Shown here one piece after another: positions 36,955 to 45,462 of a stretch of 64,000 nucleotides of DNA. Both the position numbers and the translations under genes were made by a program. Every line of letters begins with the position of its first letter. Position 1 is the stretch's first letter. Location of the stretch: assembly GCF_008124715.1 (NCBI RefSeq), contig NZ_VNHO01000006.1:45659-109658 (forward strand), in the 5' to 3' direction. Source of the DNA: Thermosediminibacter litoriperuensis (GTDB lineage Bacteria; Bacillota; Thermosediminibacteria; Thermosediminibacterales; Thermosediminibacteraceae). The notes beneath the pieces are model-generated. The model had not been told where the DNA came from and made no database searches. It worked only from the letters and a program-made list of their open reading frames with translations.

Positions 36955-38106
36955 ATGAAGAGCAAAATCTTCTTTGCCGATGCCAGAGTAAAAAGCTATG
37001 ACTACAAGTACAGCTTCGTGGCCAAATTTGAGCAGATCCTGCAGATGGTAGATTTCCGGTCGTTTATAGAAAAGGGGGATTATGTGGCTGTAAAGACCCA
37101 TTTCGGGTCCCAGGGAGCCCACCGCATTGTAAGGCCTTTGTTTTTGAGGAAAGTGGTTGAAAGGGTAAAAGAGGTGGGAGGGCATCCCTTTGTCACCGAT
37201 ACGGTGAGAATACCGGGCCTCGAGTACCTGGAAGTGGCCAATATGGAAGGCATCAACCACCTTTCGGTAGGAGCCCCGGTGGTGATGGCCGACGGGATTT
37301 TCGGCAGGGACCAGATCAGAGTCAAGGCGGGACCCATCCTGGGAGAAATAGGGGTGGCCTCGGCCATATACTACGCTCCGGCTATGATCGTCGTGTCCCA
37401 CTGCAAGGGGCATATCGGTTCCGGCTTCGGGGGGGCCATAAAGAACCTGGCTATGGGTTGCATAAGCTGCAAGGACCACCACGGCAAAGCCGAGAGGGGC
37501 AGGATACACTTTTATGAAGGCAAGCACCTGGAATGGATAGAAGTCCGGTGCACCCGGTGCGGGCAGTGCGTGGACGTTTGCCCTCATAAGTCCCTGCAGC
37601 TGGTTGACGACAGCATCGTCATAGATAGAACCGTGTGTGTAAAGTGCGCCAGGTGCGCCAGAGTTTGTCCGGTCAAGGCCCTGGTGGTGCCCATCGATGA
37701 AGAGACCTTCCAGAAGGGGCTTGCTGAATCGGCTTATGCGGTGGTTTCCACCTTCGAAAAGGGCAGGATCCTTTACATAAACTTCATCACCGAAGTCCAG
37801 CCCGAGTGCGACTGCATGCCCATGGCCGACACCCCGCTGGTGCAGGATCAGGGCGTGCTGGTATCCCACGACATAGTGGCGATAGACCAGGCGTCTCTGG
37901 ATATGATAAACGGCGCCGAACCCCTTCCCGGGTCAAAAGCGGCGGATAAAAACGTAAAAAAGGGTGAAAATATACTCAAAGCCGTGACCGGGAAGAACGC
38001 GCAACTTCATATAGACGCCGCACATGAACTGGGGATGGGCAGCAAGGAATACGAGTTGATCCAGGTAACCGAAAAGCATATTCCCGAAGGAGAAGCGGGC
38101 CACTAA
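36955..38106 (+). CDS. DUF362 domain protein with two [4Fe-4S] ferredoxin motifs
   Basis: A 383-residue protein: DUF362 region (residues ~35-185, with VAVKTHFGSQGAHRIVRP, SHCKGHIGSGFGGAIKNLAMG), then CTRCGQCVDVCP and CVKCARCARVCP at about 200-245, each binding a [4Fe-4S] cluster, and a C-terminal part. Function is not established; an electron-transfer role is likely. GGGAGGTTCGCCC precedes ATG 36955. Confidence 0.88.
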   Translation: MKSKIFFADARVKSYDYKYSFVAKFEQILQMVDFRSFIEKGDYVAVKTHFGSQGAHRIVRPLFLRKVVERVKEVGGHPFVTDTVRIPGLEYLEVANMEGINHLSVGAPVVMADGIFGRDQIRVKAGPILGEIGVASAIYYAPAMIVVSHCKGHIGSGFGGAIKNLAMGCISCKDHHGKAERGRIHFYEGKHLEWIEVRCTRCGQCVDVCPHKSLQLVDDSIVIDRTVCVKCARCARVCPVKALVVPIDEETFQKGLAESAYAVVSTFEKGRILYINFITEVQPECDCMPMADTPLVQDQGVLVSHDIVAIDQASLDMINGAEPLPGSKAADKNVKKGENILKAVTGKNAQLHIDAAHELGMGSKEYELIQVTEKHIPEGEAGH

Positions 38107-38167
38107 ACTTGCAACGCTCCTTTTTATCCCGGTCACCGGCCTTAAAACATAAGGGCGGTGAACCTGG

Positions 38168-39280
38168 ATGGAACAGGACAAAGGCCGGAGATCGGAGCTC
38201 AAAAAAATCCTGCTGGTGGCGGTGCTGTGCGCACTTATTGGGGCCCTTTCGGCCACCGCCGTGACCACCTCGATTCTCTACGGGCAGAGGACCGGTGCTC
38301 CCGAGCGGCTCCCCCGGCAGGCACAGCGGGTGGAGGAGGAAAGCCGGTCACCGATACCCGACATTGCAAGAGAGGTAGCTCCCGCCGTAGTGGGCATAGT
38401 CACCGTTCGCATCGACAGGGATTTCTTCTTCAGGCCCATAAGGAGTGAGGCCGTGGGCTCCGGCGTCATTGTCGACCCAAAGGGCTACATCCTCACCAAC
38501 GACCACGTGGTGGGAGGGGTCGACCGCATAAAAGTGTATCTCGGCGACGGGCGCAGTTTCCCGGCTGAAAGGCTTTACAGCGATCCGGGGCTAGATCTGG
38601 CCGTAATAAAAATAAATGCCGAAAACCTCACGACAGCCAGGCTGGGAGACTCCGACAGGGTGGTGGTAGGGGATCTGGCCGTTGCCATAGGAAATCCCCT
38701 GGGCCTCACCCTGCAGAGGACCGTGACCGCCGGGATAATAAGCGCCCTGAAGCGCACGGTAGTCCTTAAGGGTGAGCAGGGAAACGTGCTTATGCAGGAC
38801 CTGATACAGACCGACGCCTCGATTAACCCCGGCAACAGCGGAGGCCCGCTGGTAAACGGCCGGGGCGAGGTAATAGGTATAAACACCGTCAAGGCCTCCC
38901 AGGCTGAGGCAATAGGGTTTGCCATACCCATTAACATCGCAAAGCCCATACTAAAGAGCATTGCCGAAAAGGGGCGGTTTGAAAAACCGTATATAGGCGT
39001 GAAGGGCATCGACAGGGAAATAGCCCGGCTCATGGACGTGGATGTGCCCGTGGACGGCGGGGTATACGTGCTCGAGGTGACGGAAAAAAGCCCCGCAGCT
39101 TTGGCCGGTTTAAAGGAGGGCGATGTGATAACCAGAATAGCTGACCGGCCCGTAGATTCAGTGGCCAAAATGCGTCAGGTGCTGTATAGCTTGGGTCCGG
39201 GCCGTAAAATCGAGGTAGAACTGATCCGCGGCGGCAGGAAAATGATAAAAACACTAGTAGTGGAAGAGGAAAGGGGATAG
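38168..39280 (+). CDS. htrA: HtrA-like trypsin-type serine protease with PDZ domain
   Basis: A 370-residue S1C protease. Residues 14-36 form an N-terminal membrane anchor. The catalytic triad is visible as His in ILTNDHVVGG, Asp in LDLAVIKI and Ser in INPGNSGGPL. A PDZ domain follows (~residues 275-365, SPAALAGLKEGDVITRIADRPV). It degrades misfolded proteins outside the membrane. In Bacillus its homologue (YyxA/HtrC) closes the walRK operon next to rlmH, as here. Confidence 0.93.
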   Translation: MEQDKGRRSELKKILLVAVLCALIGALSATAVTTSILYGQRTGAPERLPRQAQRVEEESRSPIPDIAREVAPAVVGIVTVRIDRDFFFRPIRSEAVGSGVIVDPKGYILTNDHVVGGVDRIKVYLGDGRSFPAERLYSDPGLDLAVIKINAENLTTARLGDSDRVVVGDLAVAIGNPLGLTLQRTVTAGIISALKRTVVLKGEQGNVLMQDLIQTDASINPGNSGGPLVNGRGEVIGINTVKASQAEAIGFAIPINIAKPILKSIAEKGRFEKPYIGVKGIDREIARLMDVDVPVDGGVYVLEVTEKSPAALAGLKEGDVITRIADRPVDSVAKMRQVLYSLGPGRKIEVELIRGGRKMIKTLVVEEERG

Positions 39281-39375
39281 GCTATCTTTAAATACAGCTC
39301 CGTCCAGGGCGGGGTTGATTTTTATGGTGCTTTTTGTGATATAGTTAATATAACTGGAAAATAAGGGAAGTTAAT

Positions 39376-39861
39376 ATGCCTATGAACATCACCATTATAG
39401 CTGTAGGAAAAATAAAAGAAAATTATCTGCGGGAAGGTATACGGGAGTACGAAAAAAGGCTCAAGTCTTACTGCAGTCTGAGGATAGTCGAAGTCGACGA
39501 AGAAAAGGCTCCGGATAATCCCGGACCGGCAGAAAAGGAGAGGGTAATGAAAAAAGAAGGGGAGCGCATACTGGGCAGAATGAACCGGAGCAGCTTCAAC
39601 ATCGCCCTCTGTGTGGAAGGAGACAGGTTCTCATCGGAGAAAATGGCATCCAGGATCGGCGAACTCGCCCTTTCCGGCGTGTCGGATATAACCTTCATTA
39701 TCGGCGGGTCTTGGGGCCTTTCCGAAGAGGTAAAAAAGGCTTCGGACCTTAAACTCTCCTTTTCCGACTTCACCCTGCCCCACCAGCTCATGCGCCTGGT
39801 ACTCTTGGAGCAAATTTACCGCTGGTTCAAAATAATTCGGGGCGAACCGTACCATAAATGA
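39376..39861 (+). CDS. rlmH: 23S rRNA (pseudouridine1915-N3)-methyltransferase RlmH
   Basis: A 161-residue SPOUT methyltransferase: ITIIAVGKIKENYLREGIREYEKRL, VEGDRFSSEKMA, FIIGGSWGLSEEVKK (knot, SAM site) and the C-terminal LPHQLMRLVLLEQIYRWFKIIRGEPYHK. It modifies pseudouridine 1915 in helix 69. AAGGGAAG precedes ATG 39376; ATG 39382 is two codons later. Its position after htrA is typical. Confidence 0.97.
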   Translation: MPMNITIIAVGKIKENYLREGIREYEKRLKSYCSLRIVEVDEEKAPDNPGPAEKERVMKKEGERILGRMNRSSFNIALCVEGDRFSSEKMASRIGELALSGVSDITFIIGGSWGLSEEVKKASDLKLSFSDFTLPHQLMRLVLLEQIYRWFKIIRGEPYHK

Positions 39862-40007
39862 CCTCATACGCTTTTTGCTCATCTGAGTTTTTACTTAATT
39901 GCATTAAAATTAACTTCAGAAAAAAGAAGGGTAATTTTTCGGTAAACCTTTTGTCTAGCTTATCTCTTTAAATTCTCTGAACCAACCTCACAATTAGTTG
40001 CATAATA

Positions 40008-40080
40008 AGATACAAAACACTATGGTAAAAGACTTATTGTATCTATTTTGTTGACTAAAATCGCAAAAATGACATATAAT
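40008..40080 (+). promoter_or_regulatory. Promoter and likely operator of the split XRE/ImmA module
   Basis: TTGACT (40051-40056), 18 bases, TATAAT (40075-40080). Upstream lies an inverted repeat AGATACAA (40008-40015) / TTGTATCT (40037-40044), partly overlapped by AATAAG / CTTATT arms, a plausible binding site for the XRE repressor. Confidence 0.6.
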
Positions 40081-40104
40081 ATAAATCAGAGGGAGGTGTT
40101 TGAA

Positions 40105-40479
40105 ATGCTTACAACCAACGAAATTATCGGACAGAACATCCTTGAAATACTTAATAAAAAATCTTTGACACAGGCTGCCCTGGCGGAAAGACTTGGCTGG
40201 ACAAGACAGGACGTTAATAAAATAATCCATGGAAGAAAGAATGTAACGGCAAAGGAATTAAAGGAGATTTCTGATGCCTTAAATGTATCCATGGAGGAAT
40301 TGGTAAAAGAGGGTTCGGTAAAAGAGAACGTTAAGCCGATAAAACTTTTTATGGGTCAAGTCAGCACAAAAGAGGCTCGAATAGGCTTGCTTCACGCCCA
40401 GAAGATCATGGATATGATTTTGTTCCACAGCCAGGTGCGGGAAAACAAGAGCAAACTGATGAAGGAATGGGATGCGTAA
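40105..40479 (+). CDS. XRE family HTH regulator
   Basis: A 124-residue protein whose residues ~10-65 form an XRE HTH (ILEILNKKSLTQAALAERLGWTRQDVNKIIHGRKNVTAKELKEISDALNVSMEEL), followed by a ~55-residue tail. GAGGGAGGTG precedes ATG 40105. AT-rich compared with the neighbouring rlmH. Its stop overlaps the start of the ImmA-type gene by eight bases, so the two are translated together. Probable autorepressor of the module. Confidence 0.88.
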   Translation: MLTTNEIIGQNILEILNKKSLTQAALAERLGWTRQDVNKIIHGRKNVTAKELKEISDALNVSMEELVKEGSVKENVKPIKLFMGQVSTKEARIGLLHAQKIMDMILFHSQVRENKSKLMKEWDA

Positions 40480-41299
40480 TATGCACGATCTTATAAAAGA
40501 ATGTGTTTTTAGAAACGATAAAGAACAATTCAATAATATTGAAGATAAGGCGATTGGCTTTGCTGATCGATATATCGGAAGCGGTGTGATTATTCAGGAC
40601 GATATCTTTAATATTATTAAAAATTACGAGCAGGATGTTAATTTGCTTCTTTTTCCCATTCCTGACGACGAAATTTGCGGTTTTATTTGCAACTATAAAG
40701 GTAAACTTTTCATTTATGTAAACACCAACCTCCCGCTGGAAAAGCAAATTTTTACCGCAGCCCATGAGCTTTACCACCTTCTGTTTAACCGAGACCAGCT
40801 GGAAAACGGTTATAGCCACATGATCAAACAGGATGACCTTGACGGCAAACAGGAGGAGCGGACAGCTAACCTCTTTGCCGCCCTTTTGCTTGTTCCCAGA
40901 ACTTTGTTGAAAGAGCAGATCGAGATTTTAAAGATAGACCCCGCGAAATTGAATTTGCTGGATATAATTCGGTTGATGGATGTATTTGCCGTTCCTTATA
41001 AAACAATGATATTACGTTTGTACGAAACGGGGTTTTTAAGAGACAAAGATGCGGATAAGTGGTTGCAGGTTCCAGACCGAGACGAAAATGAAGGCGTGCT
41101 ATATGAAATAAGGAAACACGAAATCGGTTTGCGGTGGCAGGAGCGTACCAGGATAATAAAATATGGAAACTTGAAAGCATTAATTATGGATAACAATGAT
41201 GAGGAACTCATTCCAAAAGCCAAAGCCGAAAAAGACCTATCCTATATCCAGAAAAGCATGGAAGAAGTTTTTGAGGAGATAGGTGAGAAAATTGAGTAA
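40472..41299 (+). CDS. ImmA/IrrE family metallopeptidase
   Basis: A 275-residue COG2856 protein with H98-E-L-Y-H102 (FTAAHELYHLLFNRD) and the downstream EERTANLFAALLLVP carrying the third ligand. It probably cleaves the upstream XRE protein, by analogy with ImmA/ImmR. The C-terminal ~110 residues are helical and unassigned. ATG 40472 has GAAGGA at 5-6 bases; ATG 40481 is further from it. It overlaps the PIN pseudogene by 17 bases. Confidence 0.85.
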   Translation: MRNMHDLIKECVFRNDKEQFNNIEDKAIGFADRYIGSGVIIQDDIFNIIKNYEQDVNLLLFPIPDDEICGFICNYKGKLFIYVNTNLPLEKQIFTAAHELYHLLFNRDQLENGYSHMIKQDDLDGKQEERTANLFAALLLVPRTLLKEQIEILKIDPAKLNLLDIIRLMDVFAVPYKTMILRLYETGFLRDKDADKWLQVPDRDENEGVLYEIRKHEIGLRWQERTRIIKYGNLKALIMDNNDEELIPKAKAEKDLSYIQKSMEEVFEEIGEKIE

Positions 41300-41826
41300 A
41301 TCAAATATTTGCGTACTTGATACGGATTTTATCGTTAAATCAGCTGTCTCCCCTTCTCCTCATGAACCAACTTTATTAGAAAAAATTCTGACCGTGGGCG
41401 GTAAATTCTACATACACTGTCATATCCGCCAAGAAGTAGAATGGCCACAAGGAGCAGCAGATTTGCTAGACAAGCTTATTAAGGAACGGCTAATTAAGAT
41501 GGTGGACGACAGGGATTTGCTTGACCTATTGGATAAGTATTTCCATATGCCTGTGAGGACATTTTTAACAATCTCAAGGAATGTTGTGACATATTTGGCA
41601 CAAATTATTACGAAGATTACTATAAGATACTGGAATCATCCGTCTCAAACGGAGATAGCATAGTGCAATTTTGTACAAACCCCGCAGGTATGTAAATGTT
41701 TTGGAAACAAAGGAGTTTAAATTGTTTGGCAAGGGTGAAAAAATGAAGGGTTTGGAAATTGTTGAAAACATTTATACAAATAAACTGGTTCTTCTTGCTA
41801 ACGGTATGCTTAAATGGCGGAACTGA
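41283..41826 (+). pseudogene. PIN-domain-like partner gene broken by two frameshifts
   Basis: The first frame (from GTG 41283 or TTG 41292) encodes SNICVLDTDFIVKSAVSP and runs to 41663, but homology-like sequence changes frame. Near 41530-41550 it passes to a second frame (ACEDIFNNLKECCDIFGTNY, then EDYYKILESSVSNGD), which stops near 41695; a third frame then gives YVNVLETKEFKLFGKGEK and ends with TGA 41824-41826. Joined, the three parts give about 180 residues, the size of a PIN-type protein, with the early acidic LDTDF. It follows the ImmA gene with a coupled overlap, as in the 20 kb locus. I infer a decayed toxin-like gene; sequencing errors are an alternative. Confidence 0.6.
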
Positions 41827-41888
41827 TATTTTCGGTTCCATTTTTTGATGTCTAACGCTACACCTGCAAGTAAAGGGGGAATGCAAAA

Positions 41889-43889
41889 ATGAAAGTCTAC
41901 CGCACCGCGTGCCCTCGGGACTGCACGGACTGCTGCTCCCTCCTGGCTTACGTGGATGAAAACGGAAGGCTGGCCGGCGTAAAGGGGGACCCGGACCATC
42001 CGGTTACCCGGGGGTATCTCTGTCCCAAGGGAAATTCTTACGTGGAACTGGTCTACCACCCGAAGCGGCTCCTTTATCCCCTAATGAAAAAGAACGGTGA
42101 ATTCAGGCGGGTGACCTGGGACGAAGCCCTGGATTTCATAGCGAAAAGGCTTACCGAGGTCGTCGATACATACGGCCCTCTGGCCGTCCTTCACTACCAC
42201 TACAGCGGGTCGGAAGTCGCAACGAAACACCTTGACACCAGGTTTTTCAACGCCCTGGACGGCATTACCAAGGTCTCGGGAGATCTTTGCTTCAGCGGTG
42301 GCCTGGCGGCACAGATTTACGACTTCGGCGGCCTTATGCAGAACAGTATCGAAGACCTGCCGAACGCCCGGGGGTGCGTCCTCTGGGGCAGAAACGTAAA
42401 ATCAACCAACGCCCACTCGCTTCCCTTTATTAAGGAGTGCAGGCGGCGGGGTGGGAAGATCGCCGTAGTAAATCCGCTCCCCACCGGGATGGAGGGCATC
42501 GCCGAGCTGGTGGTAAGGCCGAAACCCGGCACCGACGCCGCCCTGGCTCTGGGGGCGTGCCGGTACCTCGTAGAACGGGGTGAAATCGACCGCGAATTCA
42601 TCGATAAATATACTTATGGATTTGACGAATTCCGGAAGGCTCTGGAAGATTACCCGCTCGAGAGGGTTTCGGAGATCACCGGCGTGGGTGTTGATGACAT
42701 AGTGCGCCTTGCGCTCTTCTACGCGGAAAATACACCCGTCACCACCCTGCTCGGTTTCGGGCTGCAGAGGTACAGGGGAGGCGGCAATGCCGTAAGAGCC
42801 GTGGACGCCCTGGCAGCGGTTACGGGCAACATCGGAAAGCCGGGGGCCGGGGTATCCTACTGCAGCGATACCTACTGGCACGTAGGGAGCCATGTGAAGG
42901 GGGCGGCGCCGGCCGGGGCCGGTCGGACTATTTACATGTGGGATCTGGCGCGGGGGATTCTAAATGCCCAAGACCCGCCCGTAAAAATGGCTTTCATCAC
43001 CAATGCAAACCCCGTCGTAAACGTGCCGGACACGGCCATGATGAGAAAAGCCCTGAACAGCATCGACACCGTCGTCGCTATAGACGTGTTCATGACCGAC
43101 ACGGCGAAAGAGGCCGACGTGGTGCTGCCGTGTACCACCTTTTTCGAGGAGGAAAACGTCAAGGTAAGCTCCTGGAGCCCCTGGATTTACTATTGCCCTA
43201 AGGTCATCGAGCCCGTCGGGGATGCCAGGCCCGATGAGGAGATCTTCATTGAGCTTGCAAGGAGAATAGGACTCAAGGATTTCCCCTGGGAGAGCCGGGA
43301 GCAGTTCCTGGAATACGCTGCAGAGGCCTTCGGGAAATTCGGGGTGGACCTTTCCCTTCTCAGGAAAAAGGGGCATATAAAAAACCCCTTTGTGCCGGAG
43401 GTGGCCTGGCAGGACAAAAAATTCCGCACGCCGTCGGGCAAATTCGAGTTCTATTCGCAAAAAGCCCTGGCCGAAGGGCAGTCTCCCACGGCCGCCTATG
43501 TGGCGCCGGCGTGCGAGGACGACCGTTACCCGTACCATTTCATAACCCCTCATTCCCGGTACCGCATACATTCTCAATTCCAGGTGACCCAATATATTAA
43601 AAAATTAAATCCCTTCCCCAAAGTGTATATCAATTCCGAAGAGGGGATCCGGCTGGGATTAAAAGAAGGCCAGGAAGTGGAAGTTTACAACGACACGGGT
43701 AGCATAAGAACCAGGGTGTATTTCGACCCCATGATGAGAAAAGACACCCTCAGCCTGGAGTCCGGCTGGAGCGTGGAAAGCGGTGCGTGTCCCAATTTTC
43801 TTGTACCTTCCCGCGCCACCGAAATGGGGGCTTGTGCTGCGCTGTACGATGTTAAGGTGGGCATCAGGGCTGTAGACCGATCCGTTTAG
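41889..43889 (+). CDS. Molybdopterin-dependent oxidoreductase (BisC/PhsA-like)
   Basis: A 666-residue cytoplasmic enzyme (no Tat signal). N-terminal CPRDCTDCC with a later Cys in GYLCPKG binds [4Fe-4S]; then the molybdopterin domains (VLWGRNVKSTNAH, VVRPKPGTDAALALG, TGNIGKPGAGVSY) and the C-terminal dinucleotide-binding domain (YPYHFITPHSRYRIHSQF). Cys in SGDLCFSGG may be the metal ligand, so no selenocysteine is needed. Substrate unknown; formate or polysulfide-type reactions are possible. AAAGGGGGAATGC precedes ATG 41889. No partner subunits lie nearby. Confidence 0.9.
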   Translation: MKVYRTACPRDCTDCCSLLAYVDENGRLAGVKGDPDHPVTRGYLCPKGNSYVELVYHPKRLLYPLMKKNGEFRRVTWDEALDFIAKRLTEVVDTYGPLAVLHYHYSGSEVATKHLDTRFFNALDGITKVSGDLCFSGGLAAQIYDFGGLMQNSIEDLPNARGCVLWGRNVKSTNAHSLPFIKECRRRGGKIAVVNPLPTGMEGIAELVVRPKPGTDAALALGACRYLVERGEIDREFIDKYTYGFDEFRKALEDYPLERVSEITGVGVDDIVRLALFYAENTPVTTLLGFGLQRYRGGGNAVRAVDALAAVTGNIGKPGAGVSYCSDTYWHVGSHVKGAAPAGAGRTIYMWDLARGILNAQDPPVKMAFITNANPVVNVPDTAMMRKALNSIDTVVAIDVFMTDTAKEADVVLPCTTFFEEENVKVSSWSPWIYYCPKVIEPVGDARPDEEIFIELARRIGLKDFPWESREQFLEYAAEAFGKFGVDLSLLRKKGHIKNPFVPEVAWQDKKFRTPSGKFEFYSQKALAEGQSPTAAYVAPACEDDRYPYHFITPHSRYRIHSQFQVTQYIKKLNPFPKVYINSEEGIRLGLKEGQEVEVYNDTGSIRTRVYFDPMMRKDTLSLESGWSVESGACPNFLVPSRATEMGACAALYDVKVGIRAVDRSV

Positions 43890-44031
43890 GGTTCTGCGGA
43901 AATTGCCCGGGTGCGGGAAATCCGAATCACAACCGGTGTCAGCGGGTAAAATAAAGGTGACCGCACGTCCGGTCGATGCTCTGAACAGGCTTTTATATGG
44001 CGGTTTAATAAATTATTTCTGGAGGGCTATT

Positions 44032-44352
44032 ATGGATTTGATGGACCTGCAGGAGAAAGTGGATGCATTTATAAAAGGTACTTTGGGTGCAGAAGTTCCG
44101 GCCGGCGTCAGGTTGATGGACCTCGTGGCAGAAGTGGGAGAGCTGTCCAAGGAATTCCTCAAGGCTACGGATTACGGCGAGAGGGCCTTTGAGACAACCG
44201 GAGGCTGGGAAAGCGAAATGGGAGACGTGCTTTTTTCCCTGATCTCCTTAGCAAACGTTACCGGTGTAAAACTGGAGGAATGTCTTTTAAAAGCCCTTGA
44301 TAAATATCAGGAAAGGTTCTATGAAAGAGGCGGCATCGGTTCTGGTGAATGA
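44032..44352 (+). CDS. MazG-like nucleotide pyrophosphohydrolase
   Basis: A 106-residue protein with the MazG/all-alpha NTP-PPase metal motifs: LVAEVGELSKEFLK (ExxE) and WESEMGDVLFSLISLAN (ExxD). It should hydrolyse non-canonical or damaged NTPs to NMP and PPi. CTGGAGGGC lies just before ATG 44032; a longer frame from 43903 has no homology. It may share a transcript with the molybdoenzyme 140 bases upstream. Confidence 0.88.
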   Translation: MDLMDLQEKVDAFIKGTLGAEVPAGVRLMDLVAEVGELSKEFLKATDYGERAFETTGGWESEMGDVLFSLISLANVTGVKLEECLLKALDKYQERFYERGGIGSGE

Positions 44353-44417
44353 ATTTTACAAAAGCCTTAGCATACAGGCATAAATATCAAAAAATTTATA
44401 TAGTTAATAGGTGGATA

Positions 44418-44446
44418 TTGACAAAATTTTCAATATATGGCATAAT
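44418..44446 (+). promoter_or_regulatory. Promoter of the riboswitch transcript
   Basis: TTGACA (44418-44423), exactly 17 bases, CATAAT (44441-44446). Start expected near 44453, just before the aptamer. Confidence 0.8.
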
Positions 44447-44454
44447 TAAATCAC

Positions 44455-44546
44455 GATGGACAGGTTCAGCAACGGCAAACCAATCGAAGGCTGGGGCGCA
44501 AAGCTGCGGATCTAAAGCTTTTATAGCTATGGCAGCCGGGCTGCCG
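44455..44546 (+). ncRNA. Cyclic-di-GMP-I riboswitch (GEMM-I aptamer)
   Basis: The conserved GEMM-I blocks occur in order: AACGGCAAACC, a GNRA-like CGAA loop, GGGGCGCAAAGC, CGGATCTAAAGC, then GCTATGGCAGCCGGGCTGCC. The 3' end (CCGGGCTGCC, 44536-44545) is also the 5' arm of the following terminator, so ligand binding should block termination (an ON switch). No covariance search could be run. Confidence 0.85.
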
Positions 44547-44616
44547 GAGGTGCTTTTATTTATTTGAAATAAATAAAAGCAAATCCACATCCCCCTTCGG
44601 CAGCGCGGGTTTTTTT
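44536..44616 (+). terminator. Riboswitch expression-platform terminator
   Basis: Outer arms CCG-g-GCTGCCGGAGG (44536-44550) and CCTTCGGCAGC-g-CGG (44594-44608) pair with one G-T and one mismatch; inside is a 12-bp hairpin (44552-44580). A G and seven T follow. It is mutually exclusive with the aptamer's last strand. Confidence 0.75.
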
Positions 44617-44647
44617 GCCTTTCGAAGGTTCCTATGGTTCAGCCGAC

Positions 44648-44672
44648 CCGACCGGATTCCGGTCGGTTTTTT
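44648..44672 (+). terminator. Second terminator downstream of the riboswitch
   Basis: CCGACCGG / CCGGTCGG perfect eight-bp stem, loop ATT, six T. Only 31 bases separate it from the first terminator. Confidence 0.85.
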
Positions 44673-44680
44673 ATATGCAT

Positions 44681-44709
44681 TTGTGTTATTTTCAAAAAAA
44701 TGCTACAAT
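44681..44709 (+). promoter_or_regulatory. Promoter of the PfpI gene
   Basis: TTGTGT (44681-44686), 17 bases, TACAAT (44704-44709). It lies after both terminators, so PfpI need not depend on the riboswitch. Together with the features above it accounts for the 418-base gap 44353-44770. Confidence 0.65.
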
Positions 44710-44770
44710 ATATACATCAGGGCCGTATCCCACTGCCGTGGGCGGCATGATTAAAAAAGGAGGGAGATCG

Positions 44771-45295
44771 ATGGATTTAAAGGGCAGGAAAATAGTCGTC
44801 CTCGCTGAAGAGGCCTTTGAGGACCTGGAGCTGTGGTATCCGGTCCTGAGGCTGAGGGAAGAAGGTTGCGAAGTGACGATAGCTGGCAGCGGCAGCAGCG
44901 ATACATACACCGGCAAGCACGGAGTTCCGGTGAAGGTTGACCGGAACTCCGGCGAAATCTCAGCCGATGATTACGACGGCATAATAGTTCCGGGAGGTTG
45001 GGCGCCTGACCGCCTGAGGAGGTATGATACGGTAAAGAATCTGGTCAGACGGTTTGCGGAGCAAAAAAAGCTGTTGGCTACCATTTGCCACGGGCCCTGG
45101 GTTTTCATATCCGCCGGCGTCGTAAAGGGATACACAATGACGTGCGTGGAAGCTATAGTGGATGATCTCGTAAATGCCGGGGCCGTATACGTGGACCGGG
45201 AGGTGGTTGTAGACAGGAACATGATAACCTCCCGCAGACCACCGGATCTGCCGGCTTTCATGAGGGAGATAATAAATTATCTTAAAACACACTAA
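44771..45295 (+). CDS. DJ-1/PfpI family protein
   Basis: A 174-residue protein of the PfpI/YhbO type: IVVLAEEAFEDLELWYPVLRL, YDGIIVPGGWAPD and the nucleophile elbow LATICHGPWVF with the reactive Cys followed by His. Members are reported as deglycases or stress proteins and formerly as proteases. AAAAGGAGGGAGATCG precedes ATG 44771; an earlier frame start at 44615 crosses the terminator and promoter. It is the first gene downstream of the c-di-GMP riboswitch. Confidence 0.9.
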   Translation: MDLKGRKIVVLAEEAFEDLELWYPVLRLREEGCEVTIAGSGSSDTYTGKHGVPVKVDRNSGEISADDYDGIIVPGGWAPDRLRRYDTVKNLVRRFAEQKKLLATICHGPWVFISAGVVKGYTMTCVEAIVDDLVNAGAVYVDREVVVDRNMITSRRPPDLPAFMREIINYLKTH

Positions 45296-45462
45296 ACTGA
45301 TAAATACCGGTGTTACCGCAGAAACTTTATAATGGCGAAAGCGGCAAGAGGACCGTAAGAAAATTTTTGCACTGAAAACAAGGCTTTGATTTACCTGCGG
45401 CAAATACCGACATACTACGTTGGAATGCCGCTCAATCAGGATGTCACGGGAGGGAACGACCG

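Noticed and set aside
41889..43889. Selenocysteine in the molybdoenzyme
   Set aside because: The frame has no internal TGA and a cysteine is present at the likely metal-ligand position.
44349..44567. 72-codon frame between MazG and PfpI
   Set aside because: It runs over the riboswitch promoter and aptamer; the RNA signal explains the sequence better.
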